From: Candidatus Poribacteria bacterium
GTDB lineage: Bacteria; Poribacteria; WGA-4E; WGA-3G
Assembly: GCA_022826805.1 (NCBI GenBank)
Contig: JAJDUH010000072.1
Location: forward strand, 118,549 to 182,548
DNA length: 64,000 nucleotides
Direction of reading: 5' to 3'
The first letter of the stretch is position 1, and every line of letters begins with the position of its first letter. The notes below the pieces were generated by a model that was not told the origin of the DNA, made no database searches, and worked only from the letters and a program-made list of their open reading frames with translations. A program made the position numbers and the translations under genes. This document shows, one piece after another, positions 34,225-42,527 of this stretch.

Positions 34225-35193
34225 ATGATACGTTACGTCGCCTTTCTGTTTCTGTTGTGTATCATAAGCAGGGCAAACGCTCAGACCTTGATTGATTATG
34301 TCGTTGCAGTCGTTAATGAAGATGCCATCACCCGCAGCGAACTCGATAGTGAATTGGGTATCGCTGTTATCATGGGGACGCGTGTTACCGAGGCACAGAC
34401 TACTGCCGAAAAACGCGCTGTGCTTGATGCCATTATCAACCGCAAATTGGTTTTACAGGAATCTAAGCGACTCGGGATTGTGGTCACTGAACGCGACGCG
34501 CGGGTGACAGAAAAAATAGATGCAATTCGCCGGAAATATGCTTCGAATACAGCATTCCAACGCGCCTTGCAACAGCATGGATTGGAAGATGAAGCACTTA
34601 AGGCGCAGATTTATGAGCAGTTGATTTATGAAGAATTCTTCCGTCGTATATTTTTTAATGCCTTCAATAGCGCGGAGATTGCAACGTTAGCCAGATCATA
34701 CTATGATCTGAACAGTACCGAATTTATTGTGCTACCTACAGTCACCTTTAATGCGCTGTTTATCACTATACCGAAGGATACATCGGAAGCAGAGAAACAA
34801 AAAGCCGAGGATCTGACACAGCAACTCTATAGACGTTTACAGCAAGGTGAAACATTTGAGACTGTGCGTGAGATGTATGAAACGCAGTTAGCCATGAAGC
34901 TTGAGATTTTAACCCTTGAGGTGGATACGCTGTTAGGTACTATTGTTGCCGAATTGCAAAATTCCGAGCGAAGTGGACTCCTGCCTGTTTCAGAGGGATA
35001 CCAGATTCTGGAACGCGTCCGGAATAACCCGGCGCGCCAAAAAACCTATGCAGAGGTAAGCGAAGAGATTATTGACCGAATCCAGCAGAAAAAAGCAGAA
35101 ACCGAATTCGCAACGTGGTTAGCCAAACGGAGAGAAGAGGAAAGTTGGCATATTTTGGATGATGCCTTAGGTCAGGAAAGTAAGACGAAATAA
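34225..35193 (+). CDS. SurA-like periplasmic chaperone/peptidyl-prolyl isomerase
   Basis: This 322-residue protein has a signal peptide ending at SRANAQ (about residue 20). The SurA N-terminal domain follows (VVAVVNEDAITRSELD, DAIINRKLVLQESKRLGI). A parvulin-like region (about 165-270) contains FETVREMYE and GLLPVSEGYQILER but has weak PPIase signature. A C-terminal helix (TYAEVSEEIIDRIQQKKAE) returns to the chaperone core. It probably helps outer-membrane proteins cross the periplasm. It starts one base after the dehydratase stop and ends four bases before the TPR gene. Confidence 0.82.
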   Translation: MIRYVAFLFLLCIISRANAQTLIDYVVAVVNEDAITRSELDSELGIAVIMGTRVTEAQTTAEKRAVLDAIINRKLVLQESKRLGIVVTERDARVTEKIDAIRRKYASNTAFQRALQQHGLEDEALKAQIYEQLIYEEFFRRIFFNAFNSAEIATLARSYYDLNSTEFIVLPTVTFNALFITIPKDTSEAEKQKAEDLTQQLYRRLQQGETFETVREMYETQLAMKLEILTLEVDTLLGTIVAELQNSERSGLLPVSEGYQILERVRNNPARQKTYAEVSEEIIDRIQQKKAETEFATWLAKRREEESWHILDDALGQESKTK

Positions 35194-35197
35194 ACGG

Positions 35198-36868
35198 ATG
35201 TGGAATTATTACAACCTACACCTCACAAGAGATGAAGAGAGACAGCGTAATGTTCTGATGAGGAAATGGAGACTGTTTTTCATTGGAATCCTTCTGTTTC
35301 TGGGTGTCATGTTGGTATTTGGGGATCTTTTACCCAACGATATAGCACATTATCCTGAAGCGTTCCAGAAACATCTAAAAGACGCACAGCGTGCGTTCCA
35401 ATCAGAACAGTGGAGTGAGGCACTCCATTTATACCGCTCCCTCGCCAAAGATGCCCCTGAATTTCCGATTATCTATATTGGAGAGGGAGATGCCGCTGCA
35501 AAACTGAAGGACTATCGCACTGCTATTAATGCCTTCCAACGTGCTTTGCAACTTCTCTCAACGCAACCACAAGGCGATGTCGCAAGATCGCGCCTACGGG
35601 TCATAGTGCAAGCCAAGCTCGCTGCTGCATATCACCGTAATAAGCAGCTTGACGAAGCCGATACATTGTTCCAAGAAGCCATTAAAGGTGCCGGTGAAGA
35701 CGCACCAGTGGCGTGGTATGTCGCTCTGGGACAGATTGAGACCGAGCGTGGGAACTTAGAGCAGGCACGCAGATACTATATTGTCGCTGTCCAATTGTAC
35801 CCAGACACAACCGCTGCCTACAACAATCTGGGGCATGTGCTTCTCAAACTCAACCGAATTGACGAAGCTGATGCTGTTTTTCGGGAGGCGCTCACCCAAG
35901 ACGGAACACTTGCCAGTGCTGCGTTCGGACGTGGCGAAGTTGGAGCAAGGCGTGGACAACTTGCTGTTGCCCAACGTTTCTATGAACGTGCTATCCATCA
36001 TGCGCCGAACGAACCGGTATTTCACAAGTCACTCGCCGATGTCCTTCGCAATATGGGAAACACCAAGGAAGCCGAAGTTGTCGAGACACATTACCGCCGA
36101 AAGTCGGCAGAACGCTACCTTCGTCAGGCACATTGGTTCATCGAAAATAAACAGCCTCGGCGTGCCTCAACGCCGCTGCAGAAGGCACTTGAAATGGATG
36201 ACACCTTTACACCCGCGTTGAAAGATTTGGCTTACGTTCAAATACAACTTGGCGAATTGACAGCCGCCAAGGAGTTATATCAACGTGTGCTTACGATAGA
36301 ACCTACTTCGCGTCAAGCGCTCTTTCATCTGGGTATGATAGAATCAAAACTCGGAAATCAAACAGCAGCTGCATCTCACTATCTCACACTCATCCAACAT
36401 GAACCAGATTTTATGGATACCTATGTGCAACTCGCGAATTTGCATGAACAGGCAGGGAATTTGGCGGATGCTGAGGGGGCACTGACGATGGGCATACAAC
36501 ACCAGTCTACATGGGCACCCGGGTACTTGTGGCGTGGGAAAATTTATCATAAACAGGGGGCATCCGGTATGGCAGAGGCTGATTTCCGACGTGCAATCCG
36601 ACTCGCATCGGATGTGCCATATCCAAAAGAGGCATTGGCGTCCTTGCTTGCCTGGGAAGACAGGAAGCTTGCTGAGGCACTCACCCTTGCTGAAGCTGCT
36701 ATTAAAAGCGATGGGCAGCCAACACACCGTGCTACGCTTGCCCTTGTCTATTACCGTCTCGATCGGATCCGTGATGCCCTACGTGAAATTGAGAATGCTT
36801 TTAACCAGGCGCCTAAACATCCCTATATCCTAAAAGTTCGTTCGGAAATTCTAAAAACTGATCCGTAG
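35198..36868 (+). CDS. Membrane-anchored TPR protein
   Basis: This 556-residue protein has one N-terminal membrane segment (LFFIGILLFLGVMLVFG, about residues 27-43). About ten to twelve tetratricopeptide repeats follow, for example AAYNNLGHVLLKLNRIDEA, PALKDLAYVQIQLGELTAA and ALFHLGMIESKLGNQTAA. TPR arrays bind other proteins, and here the array should face the periplasm. Its place directly after a SurA-like chaperone suggests envelope assembly or scaffolding. The first start at 35198 is kept; an ATG at 35258 (MRKWRLFF) is also possible. Confidence 0.88.
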   Translation: MWNYYNLHLTRDEERQRNVLMRKWRLFFIGILLFLGVMLVFGDLLPNDIAHYPEAFQKHLKDAQRAFQSEQWSEALHLYRSLAKDAPEFPIIYIGEGDAAAKLKDYRTAINAFQRALQLLSTQPQGDVARSRLRVIVQAKLAAAYHRNKQLDEADTLFQEAIKGAGEDAPVAWYVALGQIETERGNLEQARRYYIVAVQLYPDTTAAYNNLGHVLLKLNRIDEADAVFREALTQDGTLASAAFGRGEVGARRGQLAVAQRFYERAIHHAPNEPVFHKSLADVLRNMGNTKEAEVVETHYRRKSAERYLRQAHWFIENKQPRRASTPLQKALEMDDTFTPALKDLAYVQIQLGELTAAKELYQRVLTIEPTSRQALFHLGMIESKLGNQTAAASHYLTLIQHEPDFMDTYVQLANLHEQAGNLADAEGALTMGIQHQSTWAPGYLWRGKIYHKQGASGMAEADFRRAIRLASDVPYPKEALASLLAWEDRKLAEALTLAEAAIKSDGQPTHRATLALVYYRLDRIRDALREIENAFNQAPKHPYILKVRSEILKTDP

Positions 36869-36904
36869 GAACAATTCCTTAATCGCGCACTATTATGTTT
36901 TTTC

Positions 36905-37008
36905 TTTGAAATTAAAGTAAAATTTGATATAATCTACCAAAGTTATGTAATACACGGGTTTTTGGAGAATCGCGTTCTGACGTGAACAGGCTTTGTCGTT
37001 TTAAAGCC
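36905..37008 (+). promoter_or_regulatory. Promoter and conserved leader hairpin of the Met/Asp-repeat gene
   Basis: TTTGAA, 17 bases, TATAAT (36928-36933) form a likely promoter. The leader holds GGCTTT-GTCGTTTT-AAAGCC (36989-37008). The same hairpin, with an extra pair (GGGCTTT/AAAGCCC), stands before the neighbouring P460-like gene. Confidence 0.55.
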
Positions 37009-37073
37009 TCACCAAAAGATTCGCAACTTTCCTTAACTTCTTACTCTAAAATATGAAATAAGGAGCACTAACA

Positions 37074-37502
37074 ATGCTAAAGTTTCAGATGATTTTAATC
37101 GCTATCTTAGTCTGTTGTTTCGCCTTCGTATCCTGTGAGAGAGCACAGCAAGTCATGACGCCTGTTACTGATGACATGATGGCAGAAGACAGCATGTCGG
37201 ACGACATGATGGATGACGGCATGATGGATGACGGCATGATGGATGACGGCATGATGGATGACGGCATGATGGATGACGGCATGATGGACGACGGCATGAT
37301 GGACGACGGCATGATGGACGACGACATGATGGACGACGGCATGATGGACGACGACATGATGGACGACGGCATGATGGACGACGACATGATGGACGACGGC
37401 ATGATGGACGACGACATGATGGATGACGGCATGATGGACGACGGCATGATGGACGACGGCATGATGGACGACGGCATGGATGATAATGATGCCGCCCAAT
37501 AA
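37074..37502 (+). CDS. Met/Asp pentapeptide-repeat lipoprotein
   Basis: This 142-residue protein has a lipoprotein signal ending FVSC (Cys21). From about residue 47 it carries 17 tandem copies of DDGMM or DDDMM, then DDGMDDNDAAQ. The body is almost only Asp, Met and Gly, so it is very acidic and thioether-rich. This could bind metals such as copper or calcium, by analogy to Met- and Asp-rich metal-binding proteins. No known domain is seen. TAAGGAG precedes the ATG. The leader peptide is closely related to that of the next gene, showing common origin. Confidence 0.8.
   Translation: MLKFQMILIAILVCCFAFVSCERAQQVMTPVTDDMMAEDSMSDDMMDDGMMDDGMMDDGMMDDGMMDDGMMDDGMMDDGMMDDDMMDDGMMDDDMMDDGMMDDDMMDDGMMDDDMMDDGMMDDGMMDDGMMDDGMDDNDAAQ
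37203..37484. repeat. 15-bp tandem repeat (ATGATGGAYGACGGC)n
   Basis: About 17-18 copies of a 15-bp unit, varying GAT/GAC and GGC/GAC. The third-position pattern comes in blocks (GGATGAC early, GGACGAC later), as expected from slippage or unequal exchange. Copy number should be unstable. Confidence 0.95.
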
Positions 37503-37521
37503 TTCCATTTCATAACCTTTC

Positions 37522-37569
37522 AAAAAAAGGGATCAGTAACTGTATTCTGTAGTTACTGGTTCCTTTTTT
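37522..37569 (+). terminator. Rho-independent terminator
   Basis: A-run, GGGATCAGTAAC, loop, GTTACTGGTTCC and a T-run after the Met/Asp-repeat gene. A homologous terminator follows the next gene. Confidence 0.85.
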
Positions 37570-37653
37570 CTTGAAAACTAAGTTACAATGTGATACTATT
37601 TAAAATGAAGTTGTGTAATATATGGATTCGAAGAGAAACACAATGAAGTGGAT

Positions 37654-37675
37654 GGGCTTTGTCGCTTTAAAGCCC
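37654..37675 (+). promoter_or_regulatory. Leader hairpin GGGCTTT-GTCGCTTT-AAAGCCC
   Basis: This lies about 56 bases before the ATG of the P460-like gene, matching position and loop (GTCG) of the hairpin at 36989. An added G-C pair supports conservation of pairing. Confidence 0.5.
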
Positions 37676-37731
37676 GCAGCTCTTCGTTGTCCTTTCACGC
37701 TAAAAATATAATAGAATAAGGAACATTAACA

Positions 37732-38457
37732 ATGGTAAAGTTTCAAATTGCTTTAATTACAATTTTAATTACCTGTGTTGCCTTTGTATCTTGTGACAGA
37801 GCGCAGAAGGTCTTGGAACCTGCTGCCGATGATATGATGGCTGCCAATGATATGATGTCTGGCGATGACATGATGGCTACCGACGGCATGATGATGGAGA
37901 TGATGAAGATGCTGGATTCAACAATGTACATGTCTTGGGCGCATGTTATGCTTCCTGCACCAGGCCCGATGGAGGCAGCTACGAGTCCAGCAGAGACTGG
38001 GGCAGCCCACAATCCACCCCCGATAGATGGTGGTGCTCTTACTGCACGCACCGTCTATATCAACGATATCGGTGCTATGGCGAACAAGGCAGGAGCAGCA
38101 GCATATCCGGCTGGTACCGTGATCGTCAAGGAAATTATGGATAAGACCGAAACGTTTGTCGATAAAGTCGCCGTAATGATGAAAAGCGATGATCCGATGT
38201 ATGCTGGTCACAGTGGATGGGTCTACAAAAAATATCTTCGTTCCAGTGCAGATGCTGCGTATATGCAGATCAGAGGGTCCAACCTTGAAGATGCAGGCAA
38301 TGGCTGTCACGGTTGTCACGCTCAAGCCACTAATGACAGTGTTTTCGTTTCTCTTTCCATGGACGATATGATGGACGACATGGAAGGTGCTGAAGATGCT
38401 GGCGATGCCGGTATGAATGACATGGGTGATGGTGCCGATGCTAGTACCGCCCAATAG
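37732..38457 (+). CDS. Cytochrome P460-like c-type lipoprotein
   Basis: This 241-residue protein has a lipoprotein signal ending FVSC (Cys21) and a Met/Asp-rich segment (DDMMAANDMMSGDDMM, about 34-60). A P460-type domain follows (TVYINDIGAM, YPAGTVIVKEIMDKTE, HSGWVYKKYL), with the haem motif CHGCH (about residues 193-197) and NDSVFVS. P460 cytochromes oxidise hydroxylamine or nitric oxide or act in related redox steps. The cross-linking lysine cannot be placed with certainty. The C-terminus is again Asp/Met-rich. AAGGAAC precedes the ATG. It shares leader, upstream hairpin and terminator type with the neighbour. Confidence 0.82.
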   Translation: MVKFQIALITILITCVAFVSCDRAQKVLEPAADDMMAANDMMSGDDMMATDGMMMEMMKMLDSTMYMSWAHVMLPAPGPMEAATSPAETGAAHNPPPIDGGALTARTVYINDIGAMANKAGAAAYPAGTVIVKEIMDKTETFVDKVAVMMKSDDPMYAGHSGWVYKKYLRSSADAAYMQIRGSNLEDAGNGCHGCHAQATNDSVFVSLSMDDMMDDMEGAEDAGDAGMNDMGDGADASTAQ

Positions 38458-38480
38458 TTACGTCTCATAATACCTACAAC

Positions 38481-38528
38481 AAGGGGATCGGTAACCGAAT
38501 TTCGTAGTTACCGATCCCTTTTTCTTTT
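38481..38528 (+). terminator. Rho-independent terminator
   Basis: AAGGGGATCGGTAAC, loop, GTTACCGATCCCTT and TTTCTTTTC follow the P460-like gene. It resembles the terminator at 37522 with paired base changes. Confidence 0.88.
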
Positions 38529-38544
38529 CTGTTTTGGGAACTTC

Positions 38545-40311
38545 TTAGGCGACAAATGCCCCACTTTGTGCTGGAAGTGAAATGCTTACGGAATCCTCTG
38601 ATACTGTCACCCGGTTGCCGTTAAGTAGGTCTTCCAAGGTAGGAGCGATCTCCGAATCGCGACCCCGCAATGACGACATCGGAATCTTGATTGTTTGCGA
38701 ATGCCTGCTTGTATTCAATGCAATCATAACAGTCCTGATTTCTGAAGTCTGAACATAAGCATAAGTTCCCTTTTGAACGTCCAAGTGGACAACCTCTCGC
38801 TTCCCCGAACTAATTACCGAAAACTGCCTCCGTAATTCTCCCAAGCGTTGGAAATAAGCGAACAGCTCTCTATCTGCCTCATCTCCCCACGGCATCGGAA
38901 GCCGTGCCTCCTCAAAACGTCCAAGCGGGTTCCGTTGTGAGACCCCTACCTCAGTGCCGTTGTAGATTATTGGTGGTGCAGACAGTGTGAAAAGCACCAG
39001 TGCCGCCAACCGTACCTTTGCTTTATCCTCCCTCGCCAAATAGAGAATACGCGTCATGTCGTGATTGTCCAAAAAAGCGGGGAGAGAGAAGTCCAACGAG
39101 AAATAAGCCTCGTGTGCCCCCAAAAACGCCTCGAATTCGAGAAGCGTTGAGGTCTCAAGAACAAAAGTCCGGCGGAGCGCATCCGCAAGTAGGAAATCGA
39201 GACATCCATCAAAATGCGGCATGTAAGATGCTATCACTTCTGAATGACTGACCACCTCTCCAAACAAAAAAGCGTCAGGATTCACCGCTTTACATGCTTG
39301 GCGGAAATCTACCCAGAACGTATGCGGTGGTCCCGGAGCATAATCAAGCCGGTAGCCATCAACGCCCTTGCGCAGCCAATGTTGCGCGCAGTCCAATAGA
39401 TAGTCGCTCGTCGGTTTGTGTTTTAAGTTCAGCTGTGGCATCCCCTTCACACCGAAAAAACTCGTATACTCGTCGGGCCATCGCTGCCACGTATACCACG
39501 CGCGATACTCACTATCTGGTTCGCGTTGTGCCTCCTGAAATGTCGGATGATGGTTCGACCAGTGGTTGGCGACAAAATCGAGGATAACCCGTATGTCACG
39601 CTGATGTGCTTTGTCAATTAATTCTATCAATTCAGCGTTCGTGCCGAACCGCGGTTCAACGGTATAGTAATCTGTGGCATCGTAGCCGTGATGGGTTGGA
39701 CTTGCAAAGAGTGGTGATAGCCATATAGCGTTGCAGTCTAACGATTGAATGTAATCAAGTTTCTGAATCGCGCCGCGTAATGTACCACCGAAAAATCCAG
39801 AAAGATTTATCGGTTTTTTCCACGGTACACCGTCTCCGGGATAGAATCGATCCAGAAAGATGTGGTAGATAACAGCATCGCGCACCCACGTCGGCATCTC
39901 ATAATTGTCTACCGAGATGGCGAATTCTGTTGCTTTCGATAACACTCGCGCTTGGTTATCTGCAAAGATCCATCTATCTGAACCCACGACTCTACCACCG
40001 ATCTTATAGCGCACCGTTGCCCGATTTGGTTGCGGTGGGATATATCCGTGCCACTGTTGCACGTATCGCCATTCGAGTGTATTCCATCCAGGTTCGCTTG
40101 GGACGAGTTCAAACGTCGTTTCTTCACCATCTGCAGTCATCCAACAGTGCACCGAGTCATAAGCGGTCCCTCCAGATGTGCTTACATGCACGGTGGTCGG
40201 TTGATTTGGCTTCGGGTGCCTTGGCGACAACCGATGAAGATGCTTGATGCCTACTAAACTGCTCTGATATGCGGCAATACGGTTCTTAAAATCTCTTTGT
40301 GTACCAAACAT
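38545..40311 (-). CDS. GH13 alpha-amylase family glycoside hydrolase (neopullulanase-like)
   Basis: This 588-residue cytosolic-looking enzyme has an N-terminal beta domain (about 1-125) and a (beta/alpha)8 barrel. GH13 conserved regions are seen: VILDFVANH, the nucleophile Asp in GVDGYRLDYA, the acid/base Glu in LFGEVVSH, and the transition-state Asp in FLDNHDM. A C-terminal beta domain ends LPAQSGAFVA. It should cleave alpha-1,4 (and perhaps 1,6) glucans or cyclodextrins. AGAGGAAA precedes the ATG. Residues about 549-560 (RGRDSEIAPTLE) coincide with a repeat-like sequence. Confidence 0.9.
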   Translation of the reverse strand: MFGTQRDFKNRIAAYQSSLVGIKHLHRLSPRHPKPNQPTTVHVSTSGGTAYDSVHCWMTADGEETTFELVPSEPGWNTLEWRYVQQWHGYIPPQPNRATVRYKIGGRVVGSDRWIFADNQARVLSKATEFAISVDNYEMPTWVRDAVIYHIFLDRFYPGDGVPWKKPINLSGFFGGTLRGAIQKLDYIQSLDCNAIWLSPLFASPTHHGYDATDYYTVEPRFGTNAELIELIDKAHQRDIRVILDFVANHWSNHHPTFQEAQREPDSEYRAWYTWQRWPDEYTSFFGVKGMPQLNLKHKPTSDYLLDCAQHWLRKGVDGYRLDYAPGPPHTFWVDFRQACKAVNPDAFLFGEVVSHSEVIASYMPHFDGCLDFLLADALRRTFVLETSTLLEFEAFLGAHEAYFSLDFSLPAFLDNHDMTRILYLAREDKAKVRLAALVLFTLSAPPIIYNGTEVGVSQRNPLGRFEEARLPMPWGDEADRELFAYFQRLGELRRQFSVISSGKREVVHLDVQKGTYAYVQTSEIRTVMIALNTSRHSQTIKIPMSSLRGRDSEIAPTLEDLLNGNRVTVSEDSVSISLPAQSGAFVA

Positions 40312-40348
40312 AATTTCCTCTGCCGGTTTATAGTATTCAGGAAAACAA

Positions 40349-40377
40349 AAAAGCCGTGTAACAGGTACACGGCTTTT
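40349..40377 (-). terminator. Rho-independent terminator
   Basis: A perfect 12-bp stem AAAAGCCGTGTA-ACAGG-TACACGGCTTTT lies 22 bases after the stop of the IPT/Ig lipoprotein gene on the minus strand. Confidence 0.85.
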
Positions 40378-40398
40378 CGATATTCGTTAAGAACTTGT

Positions 40399-41361
40399 CT
40401 ACTTATCGCCCCAGGCGCGCCCGCGTGGAATCAATAGCAGTTGTCCTATACTCAATTTTGTCCGATCAAAGATGTAGTAGTCCTGATTCGCGGTAACTAA
40501 CCGTTCCCACATCTCTTCATTATCAAAAATTTCAGGACGTGCAGCGATGCGCTTCAGGGCAGCTTCTCCGTTGTCTGCCTGAATATCTTCTTCCCGTACA
40601 TGGTATCTGTCAAGCATTTCTGGGCTGGTTATGCTGAAGCTAAAGCTATGCGAACCTTCGAGGACATTGCCAGCCATATCAGTGGCACCAGAGACGGTAA
40701 CAGTGTACATACGTCCTGCGCGCATCGGCATATCGGGTGTAAACGCTACAGCGTCACCGCTGCCGGTAACTGTGCCTGACAGTGTGGCGCCCATCGGTTC
40801 GCTCATCGAATCTTCCGTTTTGGTAACTGCTACATCGACAGAAACGCTGTTGTTGTCAATCGGTTCACTAAACGCGACTGTTACAGGAACCATTACGTTC
40901 AGTGAATCTTCGTATTCAGAGATGACTGTTCCATCGGTGGGTTCGTTCATTGTTACCGTCGGCGGAGTCGCGTCGGTATATGTAAATTGTTGTGAGAGCG
41001 TAACGGGTACTTCGGGTTTCCCTTTGTTGGTAACAACAATGGATACGGATTGTCCCGCCATGCCGCCCGGGGTGACTGCTGTGATTTGTGTTTCGCTGGG
41101 TACCGTTACACTTTGGGCATTTTTCCCGCCGAACGTCACAGTTACACCGTTTTTCATATCAAATTTTTCGCCGGTAATCTGGACAGTTGTTCCACCGGTT
41201 TCGGGTCCCTGTGTAGGACTCATCCCAGTCGGGACGGGTTCTGGATTACAGCCAGCGCAGCCTGCCATCCATACGCAGACAATCGTGAGGACAGCCAGCA
41301 CGGCTATGTTTCTGGGTTTTGACGCAGCTTGCAAGTCAAAACTTCCTCTACAAAAGTTCAT
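40399..41361 (-). CDS. Lipoprotein with IPT/TIG and Ig-like domains and a LysM-like C-terminus
   Basis: This 320-residue protein has a long N-region, then a hydrophobic segment ending VWMAGC (lipobox Cys about residue 35). An IPT/TIG domain follows (PTGMSPTQGPETGGTTVQITG, about 46-125). Next is a Big_5-type Ig domain (PPTVTMNEPTDGTVI to YTVTVSGATDMAGN, about 132-240). The C-terminal segment (RYHVREEDI to GQLLLIPRG) resembles LysM-linked XkdP/YgaU-type ends. Probably it is an outer-membrane-anchored adhesin or peptidoglycan-associated protein. GGAG lies nine bases before the ATG. Own promoter and terminator suggest a single-gene unit. Confidence 0.82.
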   Translation of the reverse strand: MNFCRGSFDLQAASKPRNIAVLAVLTIVCVWMAGCAGCNPEPVPTGMSPTQGPETGGTTVQITGEKFDMKNGVTVTFGGKNAQSVTVPSETQITAVTPGGMAGQSVSIVVTNKGKPEVPVTLSQQFTYTDATPPTVTMNEPTDGTVISEYEDSLNVMVPVTVAFSEPIDNNSVSVDVAVTKTEDSMSEPMGATLSGTVTGSGDAVAFTPDMPMRAGRMYTVTVSGATDMAGNVLEGSHSFSFSITSPEMLDRYHVREEDIQADNGEAALKRIAARPEIFDNEEMWERLVTANQDYYIFDRTKLSIGQLLLIPRGRAWGDK

Positions 41362-41407
41362 TAATTCAGTCTCCTTATCGTCAGAAGGGTTCTCATTCCG
41401 TACCGCG

Positions 41408-41466
41408 CCAAATCTTGCTGTTAAAAGTGGCGTAGTCCGCTATCCAAAACTTACTATTAAAAGTAG
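41408..41466. repeat. Two 23-bp direct repeats in the leader of the IPT/Ig lipoprotein
   Basis: CCAAATCTTGCTGTTAAAAG (start 41408) and CCAAAACTTACTATTAAAAG (start 41444) are spaced 36 bases apart, between the promoter and the gene. They could be a protein-binding site or a leader RNA feature. Confidence 0.45.
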
Positions 41467-41510
41467 AATTTCGTGGATTAGAGGGAAACCTCTAAATTAC
41501 ACCTTCAATT

Positions 41511-41540
41511 ATTATACACATAAGTTGATACAGTTGTCAA
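41511..41540 (-). promoter_or_regulatory. Sigma-70 promoter of the IPT/Ig lipoprotein
   Basis: On the minus strand TTGACA (41540-41535), 18 bases, TATAAT (41516-41511), both consensus. The leader to the ATG is about 145 bases. Confidence 0.75.
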
Positions 41541-41584
41541 CACTTTTTTGTCCGGTTCACAAACGAAAAGTGCTGGAAAATGTC

Positions 41585-42433
41585 CTAATCGCGCCAGTTT
41601 GTCCGTTTTAGCGGGTCACGTACGTCAACTGCCAATGCTGGACCGAAACCTTCTACTGACAATCGGACAGTATCTCCATCGCCAACTGCGGTAAGTGCCT
41701 CATGATGTGTGCCTGTCGATACAACATCACCCGGTTCCAATGCTACCACATTGGTTACCTCTGCCAGCAATTCTGGAATGAAGCGTGCCATGGAGTTGGT
41801 TGAGAAATCGTGTTGCAAACCGTCATTAATCCAGAGTTGCACGCCGAGTGCATTCGCATCACCCACTTCGTCGGCAGTCACAATCGCTGGTCCCATTGGC
41901 GCGAACGTGTGCCAGCTCTTCCCTAAAAAGAAGCCACCGGGTAAGCCTCGTGCGGACACATCAATGAATTGCGTGTAACCGAATACACAATCTAACGCGT
42001 TCTCTTCGGAGAGATGTGTTGCTGGTTTGCCGATAACAATCGCTAATTCCGGTTCAAAGTGAAACACTGTTACATCTGCTTCCGGGAGTTCGACTGTATC
42101 CTTCGTGTTAATAATACCGGTTGGCGACTTTAGAAAAGCGTTGAAGTCACCACGAGATGGACTATCTGGCTCAATGTAATTGCCAGCAAGGCAGACGAGT
42201 TGACCTGGACGCGGCACCGGTGCTTTGAGACTAACGCTGTCCAAGGCAGTAACAGTACCGTTCGCAACTGTATCTTCTATTTTCGGACGTAGATTATCAA
42301 AATCCTCAATCACCATACGTATTAATTCTTGTGGCGTATGATAGGAGATACCGTCGAGGGCATCGTTAATGTCAACGATCCCGTCTTCTGTTATTACGCC
42401 GAGTTGGTGATCATTAAAAAAGGCAAGTTTCAT
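41585..42433 (-). CDS. Fumarylacetoacetate hydrolase (FAH) family protein
   Basis: This 282-residue enzyme belongs to the FAH/ureidoglycolate lyase-type family acting on 2-oxoacid-like substrates. Metal ligands are in VFHFEPELAIVIG (Glu pair) and the Asp of FIDVSARG. GKSWHTFAPMGPAIV and GDVVSTGTHH are family motifs. AGGAG precedes the ATG. The Gfo/Idh/MocA gene lies upstream on the same strand (about 95 bases), and both may serve sugar-acid breakdown. The exact substrate is not known. Confidence 0.9.
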   Translation of the reverse strand: MKLAFFNDHQLGVITEDGIVDINDALDGISYHTPQELIRMVIEDFDNLRPKIEDTVANGTVTALDSVSLKAPVPRPGQLVCLAGNYIEPDSPSRGDFNAFLKSPTGIINTKDTVELPEADVTVFHFEPELAIVIGKPATHLSEENALDCVFGYTQFIDVSARGLPGGFFLGKSWHTFAPMGPAIVTADEVGDANALGVQLWINDGLQHDFSTNSMARFIPELLAEVTNVVALEPGDVVSTGTHHEALTAVGDGDTVRLSVEGFGPALAVDVRDPLKRTNWRD

Positions 42434-42527
42434 CTAATTATTTGCTCCTGTGTTAAGACTTTTGGCGTAGCTTGCAACGCCGAAAGCCGAAGCCATCCCG
42501 TCCGTTACTGGAAAGGGGCTAAAATGA

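Noticed and set aside
37085..37523. Two long minus-strand frames across the Met/Asp repeat (142 and 138 residues)
   Set aside because: A 15-bp repeat without stops is open in several frames. Only the plus strand has a ribosome site, lipoprotein signal and terminator.
38439..38545. Interpretation of the P460-like gene as a multihaem cytochrome
   Set aside because: Only one CXXCH is present. The other Met/His-rich stretches have no haem motif.
40631..41611. 326-residue plus-strand frame opposite the IPT/Ig lipoprotein
   Set aside because: It is antisense to a gene with lipobox, Ig domains, promoter and terminator. Its own translation has no recognisable domain.
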